From Micavibrio_A sp035759665 (GTDB taxonomy: Bacteria > Pseudomonadota > Alphaproteobacteria > Micavibrionales > Micavibrionaceae), in contig DASTUM010000063.1 of assembly GCA_035759665.1 (NCBI GenBank), positions 1 to 12,827 on the forward strand: DNA of 12,827 nucleotides, given 5' to 3'. This document shows, piece after piece, positions 6,773 through 12,642 of the stretch (within the stretch, counting starts at the first letter, position 1; every line of letters begins with the position of its first letter). The notes below the pieces were generated by a model, which saw only the letters and a list, made by a program, of their open reading frames with translations, was not told where the DNA came from and made no database searches. A program made the position numbers and the translations under genes.

Positions 6773-7408
6773 ATGAGCTTTCTATCGAAGCTGCTGCCGC
6801 GTGAAGACAAGTTCTACGTGTTGATGAGGGCGCTTTCCGATCAGGCGCAGACGGGCACGAAACTGCTCAAGGATTTCATCGAATCCGACGGCGCGGCGCG
6901 CGAAGAAGCGGGCCGCAAAATCGCCGAGTGCAAGGCGGAAGCGAAACGCCTGACAGAAAAGATCACCCGCGAGGTTTCCCTTTCCTTCATTACCCCGTTC
7001 GACCGCGAGGACATCCAGGAATTTTCGGTACATCTTTACAAAATCCCCAAGACGATCGATAAAATCCGCGAACGCCTCGACCTGCACAACATCAAGAGCG
7101 ACGGCGCGGAGTTCTGCCGCCAGGTCGACCTAATCGTGCAGGAAGCCGCCGCCATGTCCGCCATCGTCGAGGCGCTGACCAAGAAGGGCTGCGAGAAGAC
7201 GGTCATCGCCAAGGTCGACGTTCTGCACGATCTGGAGACATGCGGCGACGAGGTGCTCGGCGAACTTCTGAAAAAGCTGTTTCAGGAAACCGAAGACGCG
7301 CGCCGCCTCATCCTGCTCAAAGACATTTACGATATGCTGGAAAAGGTTTTGGACCGTTACCGGGACGCGTCCGCCGTCGCCCTGCAGATCGTCCTCAAAC
7401 ATAGCTAG
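6773..7408 (+). CDS. DUF47/PhoU-like accessory protein of the phosphate permease
   Basis: This 211-residue helical protein belongs to the DUF47 (PhoU-like, TIGR00153/YkaA) family, which usually sits next to PiT transporters and tunes their activity. Acidic metal-binding motifs typical of PhoU-like bundles are present: TPFDREDI (about 74-81), a second DLETCGDEVL near 164-173, and a C-terminal KDIYDMLEKVLDRYRDAS. There is no signal peptide or membrane helix, so it is cytosolic, probably at the membrane with its partner. AGAGGG lies 6 nt before the ATG. The stop is 11 nt before the start of the permease gene, so the two form an operon. It is divergent from nrdB, sharing a region of about 320 bp. 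I see no convincing Pho box. Confidence 0.88.
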   Translation: MSFLSKLLPREDKFYVLMRALSDQAQTGTKLLKDFIESDGAAREEAGRKIAECKAEAKRLTEKITREVSLSFITPFDREDIQEFSVHLYKIPKTIDKIRERLDLHNIKSDGAEFCRQVDLIVQEAAAMSAIVEALTKKGCEKTVIAKVDVLHDLETCGDEVLGELLKKLFQETEDARRLILLKDIYDMLEKVLDRYRDASAVALQIVLKHS

Positions 7409-7419
7409 GGTTTTAGATT

Positions 7420-8421
7420 TTGGATCCGTTTCTCCTGCTTTGCGTTGTTGTTGCCCTGACGCTGGTGTTCGATTATATCAACGGCTTCCACGACGCGGCC
7501 AACGCGATCGCGACCGTCGTATCGACGCGCGTGATGCGGCCGACCACGGCAGTGGCATATGGCGCAATCCTCAATTTCATCGGCGCGCTTTTGGGGACGG
7601 AAGTGGCGGCGACGATCGGCAAGGGCCTCGTCGATCCCGCAAGCATCGGCATGATCACGGTTTTGTGCACGGTTCTGGCCGCGATCATCTGGAATCTCAT
7701 CACCTGGTGGAAGGGGCTTCCGACAAGCTCTTCGCACGCCATCATCGGCTCGCTTCTGGGCGCGACGTTCTTTTCGGGCGATGGGGGGCTGGACAAGATC
7801 GATATCGGCGCGGTGTTCGACAAGGTCGTGGTGCCGATGGTGACGTCGCCGCTGCTGGGGTTCCTGCTCGGCTTCGGGCTGATGACAGGACTGATCTGGG
7901 CGGTCTGGCGCACGAAGCTTCCCAAGACCAACCGCCGCTTCGGTAGGCTTCAGATCGTTTCCGCAGGATTCATGGCGCTCTCCCACGGCCACAACGACGC
8001 GCAGAAATCCATGGGGATCATCGCGCTGGCCCTGGTCCTCGCCAATCCGGGGGAAGAATTCCACGTACCGCTCTGGGTAATTCTGTCATGTGCGATCGCG
8101 ATGGCGCTCGGCACCATGTCCGGTGGCTGGCGCATCATCCGCACGCTGGGGTCGAAGATGATCAAGCTGCAGCCGATTCACGGTTTCGCGGCGGAAACGA
8201 CGGCCTCGATCATCATCACCGGCGCCTCGCAGCTCGGCATTCCGATTTCGACGACGCAGATAATTTCGAGTTCCATTCTCGGCGTCGGCGCGACGAGGCG
8301 CCTGTCTGCCGTGCGCTGGGGGATCGTTGGCAATATCCTCTGGGCGTGGGTTCTGACGCTGCCTCTGACCTTTTTGTTCGCGGGCGTGCTTATGACGGTG
8401 ATGAAGGCCCTTATTCGTTAG
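7420..8421 (+). CDS. pit: PiT-family inorganic phosphate permease
   Basis: This 333-residue inner-membrane protein carries phosphate, usually as a metal-phosphate complex with protons. Both halves show the family signature: DYINGFHDAANAIATVVSTRV near residues 18-38 and ALSHGHNDAQKSMG in the second half. About ten hydrophobic helices are visible, and the PTSSSHAIIG and GIPISTTQIISS loops (SSSH and STTQ) are the paired inner repeats. Length fits the shorter bacterial PiT proteins. The start is TTG at 7420, 11 nt after the DUF47 stop, with TAGGG upstream; I found no better start. No clear terminator follows on this strand. Instead a minus-strand riboswitch module points at its 3' end. Confidence 0.93.
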   Translation: MDPFLLLCVVVALTLVFDYINGFHDAANAIATVVSTRVMRPTTAVAYGAILNFIGALLGTEVAATIGKGLVDPASIGMITVLCTVLAAIIWNLITWWKGLPTSSSHAIIGSLLGATFFSGDGGLDKIDIGAVFDKVVVPMVTSPLLGFLLGFGLMTGLIWAVWRTKLPKTNRRFGRLQIVSAGFMALSHGHNDAQKSMGIIALALVLANPGEEFHVPLWVILSCAIAMALGTMSGGWRIIRTLGSKMIKLQPIHGFAAETTASIIITGASQLGIPISTTQIISSSILGVGATRRLSAVRWGIVGNILWAWVLTLPLTFLFAGVLMTVMKALIR

Positions 8422-8458
8422 TTGACTGAAAATCGGAAATGGCCCGGTTTGACGCCGC

Positions 8459-8483
8459 TCAATCTAACACGAGTACTCCTCCT
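8459..8483 (-). other. Orphan Shine-Dalgarno and aborted start behind the TPP riboswitch
   Basis: On the minus strand AGGAGGAG (8476-8483) is followed after 5 nt by GTG TTA GAT TGA, a three-codon frame. A TTG at 8460-8462 opens a 14-codon frame that ends at 8418 inside the end of pit, but its spacing from the ribosome site is poor. It looks like the translation start of a lost gene once controlled by the riboswitch. Confidence 0.5.
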
Positions 8484-8500
8484 ATGGCTGTGAAGCGCCT

Positions 8501-8548
8501 TAAAAAGCGGGCCCCGCTGCCATACGCGTTGCGCGGCGAGCGGGGTCC
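8501..8548 (-). terminator. Riboswitch expression-platform terminator
   Basis: On the minus strand GGACCCCGCT (8539-8548) pairs with AGCGGGGCC (8510-8518) with one bulged base, followed by GC and TTTTT (8502-8506). It starts 4 nt after the P1 stem of the TPP aptamer, fitting transcription termination when TPP is bound. Confidence 0.8.
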
Positions 8549-8552
8549 TTGT

Positions 8553-8651
8553 GATGGAATACTTCCTAAACGCCGGCATGATCCGGATCAGGTTCGAGGG
8601 ATATGATCTCAGCCATTTTGCCGCTAAGGCCAAAAGGCACTCCCGTCCATC
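8553..8651 (-). promoter_or_regulatory. TPP (thiamine pyrophosphate) riboswitch, orphan
   Basis: Read on the minus strand, this has the conserved TPP aptamer core. P1 is GATGGA (8646-8651) with TCCATC (8553-8558), followed by GGGAGTGCC. The pyrimidine-sensing loop CTGAGA is at 8607-8612, and the pyrophosphate-sensing arm ACCTGATCCGGATCATGCC, then GGCG, at 8571-8593. All key elements look intact. A terminator and a ribosome site follow, but no thiamine gene: the DNA beyond is the 3' end of pit on the other strand. The only minus-strand gene upstream is the small Pmp3-like gene, whose stop is 51 nt away, and I see no clear promoter between them. Confidence 0.93.
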
Positions 8652-8702
8652 TTTCTTTCCAACGGGCGAATTTTTGAAACGTTCCGCCCGCGTCGCGCGA
8701 AA

Positions 8703-8903
8703 TCAATGTTTGGCGATCACATAGACCGCATGGACGACGCCGGGAATGAAACCGAGCAGCGTCAGCAAAACGTTGATCCAGAATGGCTTCGTCAGGCCCA
8801 CCTCCAGCGCCACGCCGAGCGGAGGCAGAAGAATAGCGAACAGGATTTTGGCAAAGTCGCCCGCCGTCGAGTCCGACGGCATGATGCTTGTCTTATGATT
8901 CAT
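8703..8903 (-). CDS. Pmp3/YqaE family small membrane protein
   Basis: This 66-residue protein has two hydrophobic segments (about residues 17-37 and 42-62) with the family motifs LLPPLGVALE and GFIPGVVHAVYVI. Proteins of this UPF0057/Pmp3 family are small inner-membrane proteins linked in bacteria, yeast and plants to membrane potential and salt or cold stress; their molecular action is not settled. I chose the ATG at 8903, with AGGAG 6 nt upstream; a longer in-frame extension to 9011 lacks family similarity. No terminator with a T-run directly follows. A hairpin CGGGCG (8663-8668)/CGCCCG (8685-8690) and then the TPP aptamer lie just downstream, so read-through into the riboswitch is possible. 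Confidence 0.88.
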   Translation of the reverse strand: MNHKTSIMPSDSTAGDFAKILFAILLPPLGVALEVGLTKPFWINVLLTLLGFIPGVVHAVYVIAKH

Positions 8904-8972
8904 GACACACTCCTTTTTTCTTTGGTTCAGAGTGCAAACGCACGAAGCGGCCAATCGGTTCGAAAAATCAGA

Positions 8973-8999
8973 AACCCCGTGCTGCAGGCAGACGGGGTT
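8973..8999 (-). other. Hairpin upstream of the Pmp3-like gene
   Basis: AACCCCGT (8973-8980) and ACGGGGTT (8992-8999) form an 8-bp stem; on the minus strand a short T-rich run follows a few bases later. It may be a leader structure or an old terminator. The gap 8904-9219 otherwise holds a dispersed repeat and no gene I can support. Confidence 0.4.
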
Positions 9000-9141
9000 C
9001 CTATGACACATTCACACCGGAAAAACCGGCTGAACAACTGAGTGGGCGGATTTATTTCGCCCCGTCCATTCATACTGTCATCCTGCCAACGGAGCAGGGC
9101 GGACGATCGTTCCGGAAGGGTATAAAAATGTATTTATTCAC

Positions 9142-9178
9142 TGGATGCCGCGTCGCCTGCGCTTCCTCGCAATGACGG
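9142..9178 (-). repeat. Dispersed intergenic repeat, GTCATTGCGAGG type, copy 2
   Basis: On the minus strand it reads GTCATTGCGAGGAAGCGC, then AGGCGACGCGGCATCCAG, the same family and orientation as 5230-5276. Both copies share GTCATTGCGAGG at one end and a CATCCAG or CAATCCAG end at the other. Both lie just past the 3' end of an nrd gene. Confidence 0.7.
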
Positions 9179-9219
9179 ATGCCTAAATTTTTAGATTAAT
9201 TACAGGCTCCGAATGTAAA

Positions 9220-9245
9220 AAAATCCCCGCTGATGCGGGGATTTT
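9220..9245 (-). terminator. Intrinsic terminator after nrdA
   Basis: AAAATCCCCGC (9220-9230), loop TGAT and GCGGGGATTTT (9235-9245). The minus-strand T-run is seven long. It lies 22 nt past the nrdA stop. Confidence 0.92.
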
Positions 9246-9267
9246 CGAGTGTACATATTGCACGGTT

Positions 9268-11094
9268 TTATTGGCAGGCGAGGCATTCCTCGTATTTCTT
9301 TTCGCCCTGATCGGAGAGTTCAGGCTCGCGGCCCTTGCTTTCGCGGGTGCGCATCCAAGAAGCGTTCGATTCCGCGCGCTGGATCGATTTCGAGCGGCAG
9401 TAATAGAGCGATTTGACGCCTTTCTTCCAGGCCTCCCAGTGGATGCGGTGAAGGTCCGCCTTGTGCACGTTGGCGGGCAGGAAGACGTTGAGCGATTGCG
9501 CCTGGCAGACGAAGGGCGTGCGATCGGCGGCATGTTCGATCAGCCAGCGCTGGTCGATTTCGAAGGCGGTCTTGAACACGTCTTTTTCTTCCTGGCTCAG
9601 GAAGTCCAGATGCTGGACGGAGCCTTCGTTCGTGAAGATCGACGACCAGATGTCTTCGTTGTTCTGGCCGTGCTGCTCCAGAATTTTTTCAAAGTAGGGG
9701 TTCTTCACGGCGAACGAGCCGGAAAGGGTTTTGTGCGTATAGGCATTGGCCGCGATCGGTTCAATGCCCGGCGAGGCGCCGCCGCAGATGATGGAGATGG
9801 AGGCCGTCGGCGCAATCGCCATCTTGTTCGAGAAGCGCTCCATGACGCCGTAGTCGGCGGCATCGGGGCAGGCGCCGCGTTCATGGGCGAGCTTGATCGA
9901 CGCATCGTCGACCTGACGCTTGATATGCTGGAACATGCGGCGGTTCCAGACTTTCGCCATCACGCCTTCCATCGGGATCATTTTCGATTGCAGGAAGGAA
10001 TGGAAGCCCATCACGCCAAGGCCGACCGAACGCTCGCGCATCGCGGCATATTTGGCGCGTTTCATGGAATCCGGCGCCTTTTCGATGAAGTCGCTGAGGA
10101 CGTTGTCGAGGAAGCGCATGCAGTCTTCGATCATCGTTGGATGACCCTGCCATTCCTCGAAATTTTCGAGGTTCAGCGACGAGAGGCAACATACAGCCGT
10201 GCGGTCGTTGCCGAGATGGTCGCGGCCCGTCGGCAGCGTGATTTCCGAGCAGAGGTTCGACATCTTCACGCTGAGGCCGGCCATCTTGTGGTGATCCGGA
10301 ATCTTGTCGTTTACGTGGTCGATATAGACGATGTAGGGCTCGCCCTGTTCGATCCGCGCCGTGAGCAGACGAATCCAGAGTTCGCGGGCTTTCACCTTCG
10401 CGACGACGGAATTGTCTTTGGGCGATTTCAGGCCCCATTCCTCGTCGTTTTCGACGGCGAGCATGAAGGCGTTGCTGACGAGGACGCCGTGGTGGAGGTT
10501 GAGCGCCTTGCGGTTCGGGTCGCCCCCCGTCGGGCGGCGGATGTCGATGAATTCCTCGATTTCCGGGTGCCAGATCGGCAGGTAGATCGCGGCGGAGCCG
10601 CGGCGCAGGCTGCCCTGGGAAATAGCGAGGGTGAGCGAGTCCATCACGCGGATGAACGGAACGATACCGGACGTCTTGCCGTTGCGGCCGACTTTCTCGC
10701 CGATGGAACGGACGTTGCCCCAGTAGGAGCCGATGCCGCCGCCGAGCGAGGCAAGCCAGACGTTTTCATTCCAGAGGGAGACTATGTCTTCGAGGCTGTC
10801 CTGTGTTTCGTTGAGGAAGCAGGAGATCGGCAGGCCGCGGGACGTGCCGCCGTTCGAGAGGACGGGCGTCGCCGGCATGAACCAGAGTTTGGAGATATAG
10901 TCGTACATGCGCTGGGCGTGGGCGGAATCGTCGCCGTAATACATGGCGACGCGCGCGAACAAATCCTGCGGCCCTTCTTCCGGCAAAAGATAACGGTCAT
11001 ACAGCGTCTCGATGCCGAATTTTGTCAGCTTCGAATCGCGGCTGCGATCGATCTGGACGCGGTTGCCCCCTTGAATTTGCGCGTAGTCAAACAT
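9268..11094 (-). CDS. nrdA: Ribonucleotide reductase class Ia, alpha (catalytic) subunit
   Basis: This 608-residue catalytic subunit reduces ribonucleoside diphosphates using the radical supplied by NrdB. Visible active-site residues are C92 (ISCFLN) and C302 (AVCCLSSLNL) as the redox pair, NLCSE with N280, C282 (thiyl radical) and E284, the radical-path tyrosines Y564 and Y565 (LYYCR), and the C-terminal shuttle pair C604 and C607 (ECLAC). The N-terminus starts directly at the reductase fold: there is no ATP-cone, so overall dATP inhibition of the E. coli type is not expected. The length fits the short alphaproteobacterial form. I chose ATG 11094, with GGGGAG 7 nt upstream, over the TTG at 11109. 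It is monocistronic, and nrdB is separated by about 2.8 kb. The equally long opposite-strand frame is a shadow. Confidence 0.97.
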   Translation of the reverse strand: MFDYAQIQGGNRVQIDRSRDSKLTKFGIETLYDRYLLPEEGPQDLFARVAMYYGDDSAHAQRMYDYISKLWFMPATPVLSNGGTSRGLPISCFLNETQDSLEDIVSLWNENVWLASLGGGIGSYWGNVRSIGEKVGRNGKTSGIVPFIRVMDSLTLAISQGSLRRGSAAIYLPIWHPEIEEFIDIRRPTGGDPNRKALNLHHGVLVSNAFMLAVENDEEWGLKSPKDNSVVAKVKARELWIRLLTARIEQGEPYIVYIDHVNDKIPDHHKMAGLSVKMSNLCSEITLPTGRDHLGNDRTAVCCLSSLNLENFEEWQGHPTMIEDCMRFLDNVLSDFIEKAPDSMKRAKYAAMRERSVGLGVMGFHSFLQSKMIPMEGVMAKVWNRRMFQHIKRQVDDASIKLAHERGACPDAADYGVMERFSNKMAIAPTASISIICGGASPGIEPIAANAYTHKTLSGSFAVKNPYFEKILEQHGQNNEDIWSSIFTNEGSVQHLDFLSQEEKDVFKTAFEIDQRWLIEHAADRTPFVCQAQSLNVFLPANVHKADLHRIHWEAWKKGVKSLYYCRSKSIQRAESNASWMRTRESKGREPELSDQGEKKYEECLACQ

Positions 11095-11121
11095 GCCCTT
11101 ACTCCCCAAATCAGGTAAAAG

Positions 11122-11155
11122 TTATTCACAAACTGTGGATTTCTTATGTGGATAG
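11122..11155. promoter_or_regulatory. nrdA: Three DnaA-box matches in the nrdA leader
   Basis: TTATTCACA (11122-11130) fits the DnaA consensus TTATNCACA exactly. TGTGGATTT (11134-11142) and TGTGGATAG (11147-11155) are inverted matches to TTATCCACA at 7 and 8 of 9 positions. All lie within 34 bp between the nrdA start point and start codon. DnaA control of nrdAB is established in E. coli; here it is inferred from the sites. Confidence 0.6.
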
Positions 11156-11168
11156 CTTGTGCGTAAAA

Positions 11169-11225
11169 ACACAAGCCCTAGTGCTTAGTTCTTATTGATC
11201 ATACTACATCTCGGGGGGCTGTCCA
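11169..11225 (-). promoter_or_regulatory. nrdA: nrdA promoter with two degenerate NrdR boxes
   Basis: On the minus strand TGGACA (11220-11225), 16 bp and TATGAT (11198-11203) repeat the nrdB promoter hexamers and spacing exactly. A box CGAGATGTAG (11204-11213) abuts the -10 as in nrdB, matching 7 of 10 NrdR core positions. A second box, ACACAAGCCCTAGTGC (11169-11184), keeps the outer arms of the NrdR consensus but not its AT centre. Its centre is exactly 32 bp away. Conservation of layout makes the weak boxes believable. Confidence 0.65.
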
Positions 11226-11406
11226 TACAAAAACAGAGAGATTCACAGCCCCGGATATATGGTACATGCCACCGGAAATCATGCCCAAGGCCTTGGATTT
11301 GGCCGACATTTTTCCGCCACATTCCAAATCGTTAATTTAAAAGACGCAAAATTACAAAGTTACCGCTAATCAAAATAGGGCGTTCGCAGGACATAAAAAC
11401 CCCTTC

Positions 11407-11480
11407 GAATCAGAATCATTTTCGGTAAGCAGGAAATTTGACGCGATACGAAAAAGATTCGCCCGAATCAGCCGCGAATC
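11407..11480. promoter_or_regulatory. Cluster of five GANTC sites upstream of nrdA
   Basis: GANTC occurs at 11407, 11413, 11456, 11465 and 11476, five in 74 bp; another lies at 11240 next to the nrdA promoter. The cluster is 180-260 bp upstream of the nrdA promoter. It may serve nrdA or an unrecognised transcript. Confidence 0.45.
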
Positions 11481-11500
11481 GAAAAAAGGCCGAAAGGCCG
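11481..11500 (-). terminator. Short terminator-like hairpin
   Basis: GGCC (11488-11491), GAAA and GGCC (11496-11499) have six As before them, so on the minus strand a GC-rich hairpin is followed by TTTTTT. It would end a minus-strand transcript from 11500-11720, where no gene is visible. Confidence 0.35.
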
Positions 11501-11563
11501 GTCAGTAAAGATTACAGGCTGGCCGTCGAAGGCCGGCGTTGCCGGTATGCCGGATGAAAGGGA

Positions 11564-11646
11564 GTTCACTTCGCGCGCGTTGAGAAGCACATATCGGGTC
11601 CGTGCATTCGGCTATCGTCCTATAGCGTTTTTCGAGCGAAGTGGAT
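11564..11646. other. Possible three-way RNA junction
   Basis: CACTTCGC (11567-11574) pairs with GCGAAGTG (11636-11643). Inside are GCAC/GTGC and a GCTAT/ATAGC hairpin near 11611-11626. The right arm belongs to the dispersed repeat beside it. The stretch 11250-11720 otherwise holds the GANTC cluster and hairpins but no gene I can support. Confidence 0.3.
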
Positions 11647-11690
11647 CGGTTCGCATGAAGAAAAGTAAAGAATACGCGTTAAAACATAAG
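11621..11690 (+). repeat. Decayed copy of an alphaproteobacterial dispersed repeat
   Basis: The run ATAGCGTTTTTCGAGCGAAG, then TGGATCGGTTCGCATGAAG and later ACGCGTTAAAACA, resembles an intergenic repeat I know from Rhizobiales and relatives (of the form GCGTTTTCGAGCGAAGTGGA, then a CGGTTCGCGTGAAG core, then AAAACGCGT). This copy has small insertions and is probably old. The attribution rests on memory, not on a search. Confidence 0.5.
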
Positions 11691-11720
11691 GGACCTATAT
11701 ACATACCTAGCCGATAGGTC

Positions 11721-11745
11721 AAAAAAAGAGGGGCTATTGCCCCTC
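11721..11745 (-). terminator. Terminator overlapping the end of the KilA-N gene
   Basis: GAGGGGC (11728-11734), loop TATT and GCCCCTC (11739-11745) are followed on the minus strand by seven Ts. The TAG stop of the KilA-N gene begins in the loop, so the last codons form one arm of the stem. Confidence 0.88.
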
Positions 11746-12642
11746 CACCTCAATATATCCTGCAATGTCGCTATAGTTCGGCAACGCCAATAAGTTTTGT
11801 ATGTAGGGCAACGCTTCGGGGTCACGGGGTTTAAAATACCCGACTGCTTTTTTCTGCATCCATTCTTCTACAAAATAACGCTCGAATTTATGCCGCAGGG
11901 TTTTGGGGTATGCGCGGGCATCCACTACCCTACCATCTTCGTAATGGTGCTGGTATCTAGGCATATTGTCAGGGTCGTATCCGTTGTCTCTAAGCCAGCC
12001 GGAGAACATACGACCCAAGGAAATATCAGGGACCATGCTCTGCGGCAATGTATAACCCATCTGTTCAAGTGGGGCTATGAGTGCCAGCGTTACCTCGTTA
12101 AGAATTGAGAAATATCCGTTCGGAACGTTAGTAAGGTTTGCCATATATCTACGCAGATGGTAGGGCATATTACCGCCCGGCACTTTCCCGGACATCCAGT
12201 CAAACACCCATTGCGTCACCTTTACGGCAAATTTCGGCGACAGCCATTGAGCCAAATGGATAGCCACCTGTGGATGGACCCATGTACCCTGTAACTTAGG
12301 ATTTCCACCCGTAACTGATTGAATTAGTTCCGTTGCGGGAATTCCCGTCACGGAAGAAAGTTCAGCTACAAACGGCCCCGTAGTTGTTAATCGAGAATAA
12401 TCGTTAAACTTTTTCCCCGCTGCCTTACACATGGCAGTTGCATTAACATAACCATCCTTCACCCTTTGACAGATAACTTCTCTTTCAAATTCATATTCCA
12501 CTAGCGGAAGCGGCAGGGGCAGCTGCACCGCCGCAACGCTGGCGGTTTTAACTGGTTGTGGTCTTGGTATGCCAACTACTTTTTCAGTTACGTCTTCAAA
12601 ATCGGCATCGATAGGCTCTATCACTTGGTCTTTGTTAGGCAT
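11734..12642 (-). CDS. KilA-N domain protein, possible IS passenger
   Basis: This 302-residue protein carries a KilA-N domain (about residues 52-155): GYVNATAMCKAAGKKFNDY, then a variable segment, TWVHPQVAIHLAQWLSPKFA and VTQWVFDWM. KilA-N is a DNA-binding fold found mainly in phage and large-virus proteins, often with antirepressor-like roles; the role here is unknown. Residues 1-50 are acidic and proline-rich. Residues 165-302 hold a second, unrecognised domain with aromatic and charged helices. The ATG overlaps the last 8 bases of the transposase gene upstream, with AGGGA about 9 nt before it, so translation may be coupled. Base composition is less GC-rich than the nrd genes, which supports transfer. 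A terminator is built into its 3' end. Confidence 0.85.
   Translation of the reverse strand: MPNKDQVIEPIDADFEDVTEKVVGIPRPQPVKTASVAAVQLPLPLPLVEYEFEREVICQRVKDGYVNATAMCKAAGKKFNDYSRLTTTGPFVAELSSVTGIPATELIQSVTGGNPKLQGTWVHPQVAIHLAQWLSPKFAVKVTQWVFDWMSGKVPGGNMPYHLRRYMANLTNVPNGYFSILNEVTLALIAPLEQMGYTLPQSMVPDISLGRMFSGWLRDNGYDPDNMPRYQHHYEDGRVVDARAYPKTLRHKFERYFVEEWMQKKAVGYFKPRDPEALPYIQNLLALPNYSDIAGYIEVEGQ

Noticed and set aside
8418..8633. A 71-codon minus-strand frame across the TPP riboswitch
   Set aside because: It reads through the aptamer and terminator; the conserved bases are explained by RNA structure, not by coding.
9271..11118. A 615-codon open frame on the plus strand opposite nrdA
   Set aside because: It mirrors nrdA over its whole length, as GC-rich codon use often produces, and its translation shows no recognisable domain; nrdA is certain.
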